Part shown: one piece after another, positions 13,314 through 22,282 of the stretch
Layout of the letters: every line of letters begins with the position of its first letter
Numbering within the stretch: position 1 is the stretch's first letter
Origin: JANNRR01 sp031401675
Lineage (GTDB): Bacteria; Pseudomonadota; Alphaproteobacteria; Rhodobacterales; Rhodobacteraceae
DNA length: 23,736 nt
Direction: 5' to 3'
Assembly: GCA_031401675.1 (NCBI GenBank)
Contig: JANNRR010000128.1
Coordinates: 1 to 23,736 of the forward strand
The notes under the pieces: model-generated
What the model was told of the DNA's origin: nothing
Databases searched by the model: none
Seen by the model: only the letters and a program-made list of their open reading frames with translations
Position numbers and translations under genes: made by a program

Positions 13314-13825
13314 TCGGCAATATCCTCGGCCTGGGCAACGGCGCCCGGTCGCTGGGCGAAACCGTGAAAACCGTGGCCGAAGTGTTCGTGCCCAATGCGA
13401 CACGGCAGATGGAACTGGCGGGCGAAGCGCATGCGGGCGCGATGGGTCAGTTTTCCGAGGATTTCCGGCAGGAGGCCGAGGGCCCGTTCGACCGGTTTGT
13501 CAACGGTCTGAACCGAATGCCCCGGCCGGCGCTGGCGCTTGGCACACTGGCGCTCTTTGGCTACGCGATGACCGATCCTGCCGGGTTTTCGGTGCGGATG
13601 CAGGGGCTGGCCTATGTGCCGGAACCGCTGTGGTGGCTGTTGGGGGCGATCGTCACGTTCTATTTCGGCGCACGCGAGGCGCATTATCTGCGCGGCGCCG
13701 GTACCTTGGCTGCCCCGCCAGCCAAAGCGGATCCGGCGAAATCCGCAGCGGCCCAGGCGACGCGCTCTGACGCCGCAGCGGCAGACGCCAATCCGGCCCT
13801 GGAGGATTGGCGCCGGCAATCGTGA
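13304..13825 (+). CDS. GTA-type holin, 3TM family
   Basis: This 173-residue membrane protein matches the 3TM holin family found with gene transfer agents. An amphipathic N-terminal segment (NILGLGNGARSLGETVKTVAEVFVPNATRQME) precedes two hydrophobic spans at about residues 76-90 (ALALGTLALFGYAMT) and 108-123 (PLWWLLGAIVTFYFGA). An Ala/Asp-rich hydrophilic tail follows and ends WRRQS. It would form lesions in the inner membrane that let the endolysin reach the wall. The ATG at 13304 overlaps the endolysin end by 10 bp; a second ATG at 13310 gives a plain ATGA overlap and could be the true start. Coupled expression of the pair is clear from the sequence. Confidence 0.88.
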   Translation: MGMIGNILGLGNGARSLGETVKTVAEVFVPNATRQMELAGEAHAGAMGQFSEDFRQEAEGPFDRFVNGLNRMPRPALALGTLALFGYAMTDPAGFSVRMQGLAYVPEPLWWLLGAIVTFYFGAREAHYLRGAGTLAAPPAKADPAKSAAAQATRSDAAAADANPALEDWRRQS

Positions 13826-13856
13826 TGGGCGCGCGGCCCTGCGACGCAAAGAGCCG

Positions 13857-13885
13857 TTGGCGGGGCCGCCGGAACGAACTATGAT
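13857..13885 (+). promoter_or_regulatory. Consensus-like sigma-70 promoter directly before ccmF
   Basis: TTGGCG (13857-13862), a 17-base spacer, then TATGAT (13880-13885). A start site six to eight bases downstream would fall on the ccmF ATG at 13892, giving a leaderless or nearly leaderless mRNA. No good Shine-Dalgarno precedes ccmF, which fits. Confidence 0.5.
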
Positions 13886-13891
13886 CCGGGC

Positions 13892-15874
13892 ATGTTCATC
13901 GAACTTGGTCATTTCGCCCTGATCCTTGCCTTTGCGATTGCCATCGCGCAGGCGATTGTGCCGATGATCGGCGCACATCGGGGCTGGCGCGGCTGGATGG
14001 CGCTGGCCGAACCTGCGGCGACGGCGCAATTCCTGCTGGTGGCGCTGGCCTTTGCGGCGCTGACCTACGGCTTCGTCACCTCTGACTTTTCGCTGCTGGT
14101 GGTGGTGCAGAACTCGCACACCGACAAGCCGATGCTGTACAAGGTGGCCGGTGTCTGGGGCAATCACGAAGGCTCGATGCTGCTGTGGGTGCTGATCCTG
14201 TCGTTGTTCGGGGCCTCGGCCGCCTGGTTTGGCGGCAATCTGCCGGACCGGCTGCGGGCACGGGTGCTGGCGGTGCAGTCCAGCATCGGCGTGGCATTTT
14301 ACGCCTTCATCCTGTTCACCTCCAATCCCTTTGCCCGGATGGCGGTTCCGCCCTTCAACGGGCAGGACCTGAACCCGCTGTTGCAGGATCCCGGTCTGGC
14401 CTTTCATCCGCCGTTCCTTTACCTTGGCTATGTCGGGCTTTCGATGGCGTTTTCCTTTGCGGTTGCAGCCCTGATCGAGGGCCGGGTTGATGCCGCCTGG
14501 GGCCGCTGGGTGCGGCCGTGGACACTGGCGGCCTGGGTATTCCTGACCATCGGCATCGCGCTCGGCTCCTGGTGGGCCTATTACGAGCTGGGCTGGGGCG
14601 GGTTCTGGTTCTGGGACCCGGTGGAGAATGCCAGCTTCATGCCCTGGCTGATTGCCGGGGCCCTGGTGCATTCAGCCATCGTCGTCGAAAAACGCGAGGC
14701 GCTGAAAAGCTGGACGATCCTGCTGGCGATCCTGGCTTTCGGCTTTTCGCTGATCGGAACCTTCATCGTCCGCTCGGGCGTGCTGACGTCGGTACATGCT
14801 TTTGCCACCGACCCCGAACGCGGCGTGTTCATCCTGCTGATCCTCGGGGTGTTCATCGGTGGCGCGCTGACGCTTTATGCCGCCCGTGCGGGCGCGATGG
14901 AAGCCAAGGGCGTGTTCGGTCTGGTCAGCCGGGAGTCGGCGCTGGTTCTGAACAACATCCTGTTGGCGGTGGCGGCGTTCGTGGTGTTTGTTGGCACCGT
15001 CTGGCCGCTGGTGGCCGAACTGGTCTGGGCGCGCAAACTGTCGGTCGGGCCGCCGTTTTTCAACCTGGCCTTCACGCCGTTCATGATCGCGCTGGCCCTG
15101 ATCCTGCCCATCGGCGCGATGCTGCCGTGGAAGCGGGCGCTTCTGGACCGGTCAGCCCGGCCGCTGTGGCCAGTGGCGGCGTTGGCGCTGGCCGTGGGCG
15201 CGCTGATCTGGGCGGTACAGACCGGGCGATCCGCGCAAGGGCCGGTCGGGGCGGCGCTTGGGCTGTGGCTGGTCGCAGGGGCTGCGGTGGATCTGTCGGG
15301 CCGGACCGGACGCGGGCCTTTGGCATCGCGGCTGGACCGGTTGTCCCGGCTGCCTCGGGCTGACTGGGGCAAGGCGGTTGCCCATTCCGGGTTCGGGGTG
15401 ACCATCATCGGCATCAGCGCCATGCTGGCCTGGCAGACCGAAGACATCCGGGTCGCCCGGATCGGCGAAGCCTTTGCGGTGGCGGGCTACGAGGTGCAGC
15501 TGGCCGAGGTCACCCAGTTCGATCCGCAACCGGATGCGGGGCGGAATTATGCCTCGACGGTGGCGACAATGATCGTGACGCGTGCAGGTGCCGACGTGGC
15601 CACCATGTACCCCGAGAAACGCGACTATCCGGTGGCGGGCATGGCAACCACCGAGGCCGCGATCGACAACGGCCTGTTTCGCGATCTGTATCTGGTGATC
15701 GGCGATCCGCAGGCGGATGGCGGTTGGGCGGTGCGCACTTACGTGAAGCCGCTGGCCAGCTGGATCTGGGCCGGGGCGATCCTGATGGCGCTTGGTGGCG
15801 GGCTCAGCCTGTCGGACCGGCGCTACAGGATTGCCGCAGGGGCGCGCCGCAGCGCAACTGTGGCGGCGGAATGA
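13892..15874 (+). CDS. ccmF: Cytochrome c heme lyase subunit CcmF
   Basis: CcmF is the large polytopic core of the heme ligation complex, taking heme from CcmE and joining it to apocytochrome c at the periplasmic side with CcmH. The 660-residue protein is strongly hydrophobic throughout, with many membrane spans. It carries the WWD heme-handling block WAYYELGWGGFWFWDPVENASFMPWL (from about residue 228), preceded by VAGVWGNHEGSMLLW and FHPPFLYLGYVG. Length is normal. It overlaps ccmH by ATGA. The gap to the holin upstream is 66 bp and holds a promoter-like sequence, so it may be expressed apart from the lysis genes. Confidence 0.97.
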   Translation: MFIELGHFALILAFAIAIAQAIVPMIGAHRGWRGWMALAEPAATAQFLLVALAFAALTYGFVTSDFSLLVVVQNSHTDKPMLYKVAGVWGNHEGSMLLWVLILSLFGASAAWFGGNLPDRLRARVLAVQSSIGVAFYAFILFTSNPFARMAVPPFNGQDLNPLLQDPGLAFHPPFLYLGYVGLSMAFSFAVAALIEGRVDAAWGRWVRPWTLAAWVFLTIGIALGSWWAYYELGWGGFWFWDPVENASFMPWLIAGALVHSAIVVEKREALKSWTILLAILAFGFSLIGTFIVRSGVLTSVHAFATDPERGVFILLILGVFIGGALTLYAARAGAMEAKGVFGLVSRESALVLNNILLAVAAFVVFVGTVWPLVAELVWARKLSVGPPFFNLAFTPFMIALALILPIGAMLPWKRALLDRSARPLWPVAALALAVGALIWAVQTGRSAQGPVGAALGLWLVAGAAVDLSGRTGRGPLASRLDRLSRLPRADWGKAVAHSGFGVTIIGISAMLAWQTEDIRVARIGEAFAVAGYEVQLAEVTQFDPQPDAGRNYASTVATMIVTRAGADVATMYPEKRDYPVAGMATTEAAIDNGLFRDLYLVIGDPQADGGWAVRTYVKPLASWIWAGAILMALGGGLSLSDRRYRIAAGARRSATVAAE

Positions 15875-16362
15875 GGCGGCTGCTGGTCCTGGCGCTGCTG
15901 GTTGTTGGGCTGCCGATCCTGGCGCTGCCGCTGCTTGCGCAGTTTGCCGGACCGGCGATGGCCGTGCAGCCTGACGAAATGCTGGCGGACCCGGGGCTGG
16001 AGGCGCGGGCCCGCGGGATTTCGCAAGGTCTGCGCTGTCTGGTCTGCCGCAACGAATCCATCGATGAATCCAACGCAAGTCTGGCACATGACCTGCGCGT
16101 GCTGGTGCGCGAGCGCATACTGGCCGGTGACAGCGATGCCGAAGTGGTGGCGTTCGTGGTCGACCGGTTTGGCGAATTCGTGCTGTTGCAACCGACGGCA
16201 ACCGGTTCGAACCTGCTGTTGTGGATCGCCGGGCCTGCCATGCTGGTAGCGGCACTGGCGCTGGCTGTGGGCTACGTGCGGCGGCGACAGGCGGCCGAGA
16301 CCGCGCTTGCATCCTTGACCGAGCAAGAGGCGCGGCGAGTGCGGGATTTGTTGAACGGGTAG
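15871..16362 (+). CDS. ccmH: Cytochrome c maturation protein CcmH
   Basis: CcmH is a periplasm-facing thioredox protein that keeps apocytochrome cysteines reduced for heme attachment and works with CcmF. The 163-residue product starts with a signal-anchor (MRRLLVLALLVVGLPILALPLL). The signature LRCLVCRNESIDESNASLAHDLR contains Cys56 and Cys59. A single C-terminal span (about residues 112-132, LLLWIAGPAMLVAALALAVGY) is followed by a basic tail. This is the short form (Ccl2 type), without the fused TPR domain seen in E. coli CcmH; a CcmI would be elsewhere. It overlaps ccmF by four bases. Confidence 0.96.
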   Translation: MRRLLVLALLVVGLPILALPLLAQFAGPAMAVQPDEMLADPGLEARARGISQGLRCLVCRNESIDESNASLAHDLRVLVRERILAGDSDAEVVAFVVDRFGEFVLLQPTATGSNLLLWIAGPAMLVAALALAVGYVRRRQAAETALASLTEQEARRVRDLLNG

Positions 16363-16422
16363 CGGATCATGTCGATAGTGCCGGGTTCAGCGGTGCCGGC
16401 ACGGCTGCAGAACAGGGACCAG

Positions 16423-17193
16423 ATGACCTATCAGACCATCACCTATGGCGACAACGACGGGCTGGGGGTGCTGACGCTCAACCGGCCCGAACGGATGAAC
16501 GCCCTGACCCGGACCATGCGGGCCGAAATCACCGACGCCGTGACCCGCGCCCAGTCAAGCGCGCGGGTTCTGGTTCTGACCGGTGCCGGTCGCGGCTTCT
16601 GTTCCGGACAGGATCTGTCGGATGCCGGACCTGACACCGACTTCGAAAAGACCCTCCGCGAGGAGTACGAGCCGATGCTGACGGCGATCTATGACTGCCC
16701 CATTCCGACGATTGCGGCGGTGAATGGTGCCGCAGCCGGAGCGGGGGCCAATCTGGCGCTGGCCGCCGATGTGGTGATCGCCACCGAGTCCGCCAGCTTT
16801 GCCCAGGCCTTTACCCGCATCGGTCTGATGCCGGATGCCGGCGGCACCTACTGGTTGCCGCGTCAGATCGGTTTTGCCCGCGCCATGGGGGCAATGCTGT
16901 TCGCCGACAGCATCAGTGCGGCAGACGCAGCGGCTTGGGGCATGATCTACGAAGCCGTGCCGGATGCGGACTTCGCGGCGCGCTGGCAGGCGCGGGCGCA
17001 AGCGATGGCTGTGGGGCCGACCCTGGCCTACCGCTCGGTCAAGACGGCATTGCGGGCCAGCTACGCCAACAGCCTGACCGGGCAATTGGCGCTGGAGGCG
17101 CGGCTGCAGGCAGACTGCGGCGCCAGCGGTGATTTCCGCGAAGGGGTTGCGGCGTTTCTGGAAAAGCGCCCCGCCCGGTTCACCGGCCGCTGA
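16423..17193 (+). CDS. Enoyl-CoA hydratase/isomerase family protein, PaaG-like
   Basis: This 256-residue crotonase-fold enzyme is closest in wording to PaaG, the 1,2-epoxyphenylacetyl-CoA isomerase. Shared blocks are LTLNRPERMNALT, GAGRGFCSGQDLSDA, AAVNGAAAGAGANLALAADVVIATESASFAQAFTRIGLMPDAGGTYWLPR (Asp138 is the catalytic acid position) and DFREGVAAFLEKRPARFTGR. The ATG at 16423 is chosen because AGGGA precedes it and homology begins there; an ATG 54 bases upstream is in frame. No other paa genes are near, so a general enoyl-CoA isomerase or hydratase role is equally possible. It follows ccmH by 60 bp and converges on gltA with a 6-bp gap. Confidence 0.85.
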   Translation: MTYQTITYGDNDGLGVLTLNRPERMNALTRTMRAEITDAVTRAQSSARVLVLTGAGRGFCSGQDLSDAGPDTDFEKTLREEYEPMLTAIYDCPIPTIAAVNGAAAGAGANLALAADVVIATESASFAQAFTRIGLMPDAGGTYWLPRQIGFARAMGAMLFADSISAADAAAWGMIYEAVPDADFAARWQARAQAMAVGPTLAYRSVKTALRASYANSLTGQLALEARLQADCGASGDFREGVAAFLEKRPARFTGR

Positions 17194-17199
17194 CCGGTT

Positions 17200-18507
17200 T
17201 CAGCGCGCTTCAACCTCGACATAATCGCGCTGCGTCTCGCCGACATAGAGCTGGCGCGGGCGGCCGATTTTCTGGGTGGGATCGGCAATCATCTCTTTCC
17301 ACTGCGAAATCCAGCCCACCGTGCGGCTGACCGCAAAGATCGGGGTGAACATCGCGGTGGGGAAGCCCATCGCCTCCAGGATGATGCCGGAATAGAAATC
17401 GACGTTGGGATAGAGCTTTTTCGATATGAAGTAGTCATCTTCCAGCGCGATCCGCTCCAGCTCCTTGGCGACATGCAGCAACGGGTTGGAGTTGTGCGAG
17501 CCGAGCAGTTCCAGCACCTCGTCGCAGGATTCCTTCATCACCTTGGCGCGCGGATCGAAGTTCTTGTAGACCCGGTGGCCAAAGCCCATCAGCTTGATGC
17601 CCGATGACTTGTCCTTGGCCTTCCTGATGAAATCCGGAATCCGGTCAACCGTGCCGATTTCGCGCAATTGTTCCAGTGCCGCCTGATTGGCCCCGCCATG
17701 CGCCGGCCCCCACAGACAGGCAATCCCCGCCGCGATGCAGGCAAACGGATTGGCCCCTGATGACCCGGCCAGCCGCACGGTCGAAGTGGAGGCATTCTGT
17801 TCGTGGTCGGCATGCAGCATCATGATCCGGTCCATGGCGCGGGACAGGATCGGGTTGACCACGTAATCCTCGGCCGGGATGGCAAAGCACATCCGCAGGA
17901 AGTTCGACGCATAGTCGAGGTCATTGCGCGGATAGACGAACGGCTGGCCCACCGAGTACTTGTAGGCCATCGCCGCGATGGTCGGCAGCTTGGCGATCAT
18001 GCGGATCGACGCAACCTCGCGCTGCCAGGGGTCGTTGATATCGGTGCTGTCATGGTAAAACGCGCTCATCGCGCCGACCACGCCGACCATGGTTGCCATC
18101 GGGTGAGCATCGCGGCGGAAACCACGGAAAAAGTTGTGCATTTGTTCATGCACCATCGTGTGCCGGGTCACCCGCGTAATGAAATCCTCCATCTCGACCG
18201 CATTGGGCAGGTTGCCGTACAGCAACAGGAAGCACACTTCCAGAAAGTGCGATTTTTCGGCCAGCTGCTCGATCGGATAGCCGCGATACAGCAGTTCGCC
18301 CTGATCGCCGTCGATGTAGGTGATGGTGCTGTCGCAGGCGGCGGTGGAGGTGAAACCGGGGTCATAGGTGAAGACGTTCGCTTCGGCATAGAGCTTGCGG
18401 ATGTCCAGAACATCCGGGCCGACGGTCGGCGAATGGATCGGCAAGGTGACGACCTTGTCGCCGATGGTCAGCGAGGCTGTTCTTGCGGTCTTGGTGGTAT
18501 CGGCCAT
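17200..18507 (-). CDS. gltA: Citrate synthase
   Basis: GltA condenses acetyl-CoA with oxaloacetate to citrate at the entry of the TCA cycle. The 435-residue protein is the long, hexameric NADH-sensitive Gram-negative type: an N-terminal beta-rich segment (LTIGDKVVTLPIHSPTVGPDVLDI), then DGDQGELLYRGYPIEQLA. The catalytic residues lie in MMLHADHEQNASTSTVR (His), GFGHRVYKNFDPRA (His) and NVDFYSGIIL (Asp). The start at 18507 has AAAGGGA five bases upstream; the reading frame extends further but without homology. An AACCGG-TG-CCGGTT inverted repeat lies at 18525-18538, in the leader just upstream of the ribosome-binding site. It follows gltX by 80 bp. Confidence 0.97.
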   Translation of the reverse strand: MADTTKTARTASLTIGDKVVTLPIHSPTVGPDVLDIRKLYAEANVFTYDPGFTSTAACDSTITYIDGDQGELLYRGYPIEQLAEKSHFLEVCFLLLYGNLPNAVEMEDFITRVTRHTMVHEQMHNFFRGFRRDAHPMATMVGVVGAMSAFYHDSTDINDPWQREVASIRMIAKLPTIAAMAYKYSVGQPFVYPRNDLDYASNFLRMCFAIPAEDYVVNPILSRAMDRIMMLHADHEQNASTSTVRLAGSSGANPFACIAAGIACLWGPAHGGANQAALEQLREIGTVDRIPDFIRKAKDKSSGIKLMGFGHRVYKNFDPRAKVMKESCDEVLELLGSHNSNPLLHVAKELERIALEDDYFISKKLYPNVDFYSGIILEAMGFPTAMFTPIFAVSRTVGWISQWKEMIADPTQKIGRPRQLYVGETQRDYVEVEAR

Positions 18508-18587
18508 GTCGGTCCCTTTCCTGAAACCGGTGCCGGTTCGGCAGCGGTGATCGTCTGTCGATCGGGCCGGGGGCGACGTTCTGCCGC

Positions 18588-20009
18588 TCAGCCTGTCGGT
18601 TCTTCCGTCGGCTTTGCTGCATCGAGCAGCCGGGCAATCGTCTCTTCCCGGCCAAGGACCAGCATCATGTCGAACACACTGGGTGAAACGGCGCGCCCGG
18701 CCAACGCGGCGCGCAACGGCTGCGCCAGCTTGCCCAGGTTCGTGCCGTGCCTGGCAGCAGTTTCGGCTACCGCCGCTTCCAGCGTCTGCCGTTGCCATAT
18801 AGCATTGTGCAGGTGCGGCGTCAAATCGCGCAGGATGCCACGGGAAGCCGGGTCAAGCGCGGATTGGGCATTCCGGTCGCGGTCCAATGGGCGCGACTGC
18901 AATACAAAGTACGCTTTTTCAATCAGTTCCGCGAAGGTTTTCGCGCGATCCTTAAGGCAGTACATTGCCCGCGACAGTCCGTCGGCCTGCGCTGCGGTCA
19001 GGGGTTCCCTGCCGGTCGCCGCCAGGAAACCCACAAGTTCATGCAGCAGCGCAGCATCGGTTGCCGCGGCGATATGCTGGCCGCAAACACTTTCCAGCTT
19101 CTTGAAGTCCAGCCGGGCCGGGGCCCGGCCGATTCCGTCCAGATCGAACCATGCCATCGCCTGTTCGCTGGTGAAATACTCATCATTGCCATGGCTCCAC
19201 CCCAGCCGGCTCAGGTAGTTGCGCATCCCGGACGCCGGGTAGCCCAACGCCTGATACTCCTCGATCCCGAGCGCGCCATGGCGCTTGGACAGCTTCTTGC
19301 CATCTGGCCCGTGGATCAGCGGCAGATGCGCCCAGACCGGCACCGGCCAGCCCATCGCCTGATAGACCATTGTCTGGCGCGCCGCGTTGTTCAGATGGTC
19401 ATCCCCCCGGATCACATGCGTGACCGACATGTCATGGTCATCAACCACGACGGCCAGCATGTAGGTCGGGGTACCATCCGAACGTAAACAAACCATATCG
19501 TCCAGCTGATCGTTCCGAAACCGCACCGTCCCCTGCACCGCATCCTCGATGACGGTATGCCCGTCGCGCGGTGCCTTCATGCGGATCACGTAGGCAAGGT
19601 CGGGATGCGTGCCCGGGTCGGCGTCGCGCCAGGGACTGCGGAACAGGGTGGAACGTTTTTCCGCCTCGGCCACCGCACGGAACGCCTCGATTTCCGCCTG
19701 CGTGCAAAAGCACTTGTAGGCCGCACCGCGCGCCAGCATGTCATGCGCCACCTCGGCATGCCGGTCCTTGCGGGCAAACTGGCTGACAACCTCGCCGTCC
19801 CAGTCCAGCCCCAGCCAGGTCAGGCCGCGCAGGATGGCGGCGGTCGCTTCCGGGGTCGAGCGTTCGCGGTCGGTATCCTCGATCCGCAGCAGGAACCTGC
19901 CGCCGCGCCCCCGGGCATAAAGCCAGTTGAACAGCGCGGTCCGCCCGCCGCCGATATGCAGGTAGCCGGTGGGCGAGGGGGCGAAACGGGTAACAACCGG
20001 GCAGTTCAT
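18588..20009 (-). CDS. gltX: Glutamate-tRNA ligase
   Basis: GltX charges tRNA-Glu, and in organisms lacking GlnRS also tRNA-Gln. The 473-residue class I synthetase has the HIGH-type motif in TRFAPSPTGYLHIGGGRTALFNWL and the KMSKS-type motif as KKLSKRHGA. It also has the family blocks RIEDTDRERS, DDHDMSVTHVIRGDDHLNNAARQ and GWSHGNDE. The ATG at 20009 is chosen over a TTG six bases upstream because AAAGG lies eight bases before it and the conserved protein starts with it. Rhodobacteraceae often have two GltX paralogues; which one this is cannot be told here. It is divergent from comEC and upstream of gltA on the same strand. Confidence 0.96.
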   Translation of the reverse strand: MNCPVVTRFAPSPTGYLHIGGGRTALFNWLYARGRGGRFLLRIEDTDRERSTPEATAAILRGLTWLGLDWDGEVVSQFARKDRHAEVAHDMLARGAAYKCFCTQAEIEAFRAVAEAEKRSTLFRSPWRDADPGTHPDLAYVIRMKAPRDGHTVIEDAVQGTVRFRNDQLDDMVCLRSDGTPTYMLAVVVDDHDMSVTHVIRGDDHLNNAARQTMVYQAMGWPVPVWAHLPLIHGPDGKKLSKRHGALGIEEYQALGYPASGMRNYLSRLGWSHGNDEYFTSEQAMAWFDLDGIGRAPARLDFKKLESVCGQHIAAATDAALLHELVGFLAATGREPLTAAQADGLSRAMYCLKDRAKTFAELIEKAYFVLQSRPLDRDRNAQSALDPASRGILRDLTPHLHNAIWQRQTLEAAVAETAARHGTNLGKLAQPLRAALAGRAVSPSVFDMMLVLGREETIARLLDAAKPTEEPTG

Positions 20010-20106
20010 GCGCAAAACCTTTGCAGCGTCCGAATTAACGAATTGGAAACCACGGCGCGGTTAACCATGCAGGGGGGTTTAGGCAAACAGGGGGGCAAGA
20101 ACAAGG

Positions 20107-22254
20107 GTGCGCCGTTTTGCCGATCCGTTTGCAGCACTGCACGGCCATCTGTTCGCCTGGGTGCCGGTGTTTCTGGGGCTGGGAATCGGGCTGTATTTCA
20201 GTCTGATGGCGGAACCGGACACCCGAGTCTACCTGGTTGCCGCTGGGGCGGCGCTGATTTTCGCGGGCTTGTGGCGGCTGGGTCCGCTGCCGTTCCGCCC
20301 GGCGGCCGTCGGACTGCTGCTGGTGGCGGCCGGTCTGTTGATCGCCGGGGGGCGGGCGCATCTGGTGGCCTCGCCGGTGTTGGGATTTCGCTATTACGGC
20401 CCTGTCGAGGGGCGCGTGCTGCTGATCGACCGTTCAAGTTCCGACCAGTTGCGCCTGACACTTGACCGGGTCGTGCTGGAACGGATGGACCCGGGCCGGA
20501 CGCCGGCGCGGGTGCGCATCACGGTCGGGGGCACGCAACCGCACATAAGGTTCGAGCCGGGCCAGGTCGTGATGCTGACCGCCTTTCTGTCGCCGCCGGA
20601 AGGACCGGTGGAGCCGGGCGGCTTTGATTTCCAGCGCATGGCCTGGTTTTTGCGTCTGGGGGCGGTGGGGTTTTCGCGCAGTCCGGTGATGGCGCTGCAG
20701 CCGCCGGAACCGGGTCAGGTCGGGCTGTACTTCGCGCGGTTGCGGCAGTCGATTTCCGACGGGGTGCGGGCGCGGTTTCCCAGCGACGCCGGCGGCTTTG
20801 TCACCGCCGTTCTGACCAACGACACCTCGGGGCTGAGCCGTGAGGCGCTGGACAGTCTGCGGGCCTCGAACCTTGCCCATATCCTGTCGATCTCGGGGCT
20901 GCACATGTCGCTGCTGGCGGCGTTTGTGTTTGCGGCCCTGCGGCACGGCATCGCGCTGGTGCCGGTGATGGCGCTGCGGGTCTCGTCCAAGAAGATCGCG
21001 GCTTGTGCGGCGCTACTGGCGGCCGGTTTCTATTACGGGCTGTCGGGCGGGGCGGTTGCCACGCAGCGCTCGTTCGTGATGATCGCGGTGATGCTGGTGG
21101 CCATCCTTGTGGACCGGCGGGCCATCACGCTGCGGTCGGTGGCGATTGCCGGGATTATCGTTCTGGTCTTGCAACCCGAAAGCCTGCTGCAGCCGGGGTT
21201 CCAGATGTCCTTCGCGGCCACGGTGGCGCTGGTTGCGGCCTTTGCCGCGGTGCGCGAACTGCCGCAAGAGCGTTGGCGGCTGCCCGGCTGGTTGCGCCCG
21301 GTGGCGGCGTTGGCGCTGGCTTCGGTGGTGGCGGGGGCAGCGACGGCACCTTATGGGGCTGCGGCCTTCAACAAGCTGTCGGGTTACGGGCTTCTGGCCA
21401 ACATGGCGGTGGAACCGGTCATGGCGGTGCTGGTGATGCCAGGGGCGGTGATTGCCGCCGTGCTGGCGCTGGTCGGGTTGTCTGACCCGGCGCTGTGGGT
21501 CATGGTGCAGGGCGCGCGCTGGATCCTGGCGGTGTCGGACTGGATCGCCGGGCTGGACGGCGCGGTGGTCGGCGTGGTGGCGCCGCCGGTCTGGGTGCTG
21601 CCGGTGCTGACGCTGGGCGGTCTGTGGCTGATCCTGATCCCGTTTCGCGCCCGCTGGGCCGGGATGGTGCCGGTTGCCGCGGCGCTGGTGCTTTGGGCGG
21701 CGGCGGAGCGTCCGGGATTGCTGATCACCGAGAATGCCGCGTTGGTCGGCCTGATGACACCCGAGGGCCGGGCGCTGTCGCGCGGCACCGGCGAGAAGTT
21801 CACGGCGCAGAACTGGCTGGAAAACGACGGTGATCTGGCCGGTCAGCGCCAGGCGGCGGCCCGGCCCGGACTTGCTGCCGCCGGGGCCGGATTGTCCGTG
21901 CCTTTCGGCCCGGTCGAGGTCCTGGTCCTGAGTGGATCGGTGGCCGATGGCGACCTGGCCGGTTCGTGCAAACCGGGGCGGCTGCTCATTCTGGCCGAGG
22001 CGCGCGCCGCCAACCCGCCGCGTGATCTGGCCTGCCGGGTCATCGACCGGCGCGAACTGGCGCTGCGCGGGGCGCTGGCGGTGCGCCTGTCAGGCGCCGA
22101 TATCACGATAGTCGGCGCGCGCGAATGGTCGGGCAAGCGGCTCTGGACGGTGTCACCGGGGCCGAACGCCGGTTATGACCGCGACGGCGCCGCACCAGCG
22201 ATTACGGAAACTGCGGCGGCGGGTGAGCCGTCCGTTCCCTCGGCGGCCGACTGA
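20107..22254 (+). CDS. comEC: ComEC/Rec2 family DNA uptake channel
   Basis: ComEC carries single-stranded DNA across the inner membrane in natural transformation. In R. capsulatus it is needed by recipients of gene transfer agent DNA. The 715-residue protein has an N-terminal DUF4131-type region with early spans (residues 8-85). A soluble OB-like part follows (about 95-195), then the competence domain with NDTSGLSREALDSLRASNLAHILSISGLHMSLLAAF and many membrane helices to about residue 540. The C-terminal 170 residues lack a clear HxHxDH metallo-beta-lactamase motif, so that domain is degenerate or absent. The start is a GTG with a weak ribosome-binding site. CtrA-type half-sites TTAAC occur at 20035 and 20061 in the short upstream gap. 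Confidence 0.92.
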   Translation: MRRFADPFAALHGHLFAWVPVFLGLGIGLYFSLMAEPDTRVYLVAAGAALIFAGLWRLGPLPFRPAAVGLLLVAAGLLIAGGRAHLVASPVLGFRYYGPVEGRVLLIDRSSSDQLRLTLDRVVLERMDPGRTPARVRITVGGTQPHIRFEPGQVVMLTAFLSPPEGPVEPGGFDFQRMAWFLRLGAVGFSRSPVMALQPPEPGQVGLYFARLRQSISDGVRARFPSDAGGFVTAVLTNDTSGLSREALDSLRASNLAHILSISGLHMSLLAAFVFAALRHGIALVPVMALRVSSKKIAACAALLAAGFYYGLSGGAVATQRSFVMIAVMLVAILVDRRAITLRSVAIAGIIVLVLQPESLLQPGFQMSFAATVALVAAFAAVRELPQERWRLPGWLRPVAALALASVVAGAATAPYGAAAFNKLSGYGLLANMAVEPVMAVLVMPGAVIAAVLALVGLSDPALWVMVQGARWILAVSDWIAGLDGAVVGVVAPPVWVLPVLTLGGLWLILIPFRARWAGMVPVAAALVLWAAAERPGLLITENAALVGLMTPEGRALSRGTGEKFTAQNWLENDGDLAGQRQAAARPGLAAAGAGLSVPFGPVEVLVLSGSVADGDLAGSCKPGRLLILAEARAANPPRDLACRVIDRRELALRGALAVRLSGADITIVGAREWSGKRLWTVSPGPNAGYDRDGAAPAITETAAAGEPSVPSAAD

Positions 22255-22282
22255 TCGGCTGGGCCAAATTTCGAATGTCAGA

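Noticed and set aside
12702..13825. Lysis pair as the edge of a prophage
   Set aside because: No integrase, portal, capsid, tail or attachment repeats are present; both sides are core cytochrome c maturation genes with matching composition.
13265..14671. 468-codon minus-strand frame across endolysin, holin and ccmF
   Set aside because: His/Gln/Arg-rich antisense of three well-supported genes; no motif or ribosome-binding site.
18525..18538. AACCGG-TG-CCGGTT in the gltA leader as a riboswitch or terminator
   Set aside because: The two-base loop is too tight for a stable hairpin and CCGG palindromes are common at this GC content.
17803..19218. 471-codon plus-strand frame across gltA and gltX
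   Set aside because: Antisense shadow of two essential genes; sequence is low in recognisable structure.
20067..20069. ATG at 20067 as the comEC start
   Set aside because: It is out of frame with comEC; no in-frame ATG lies before the GTG at 20107, whose product begins with typical ComEC N-terminal sequence.
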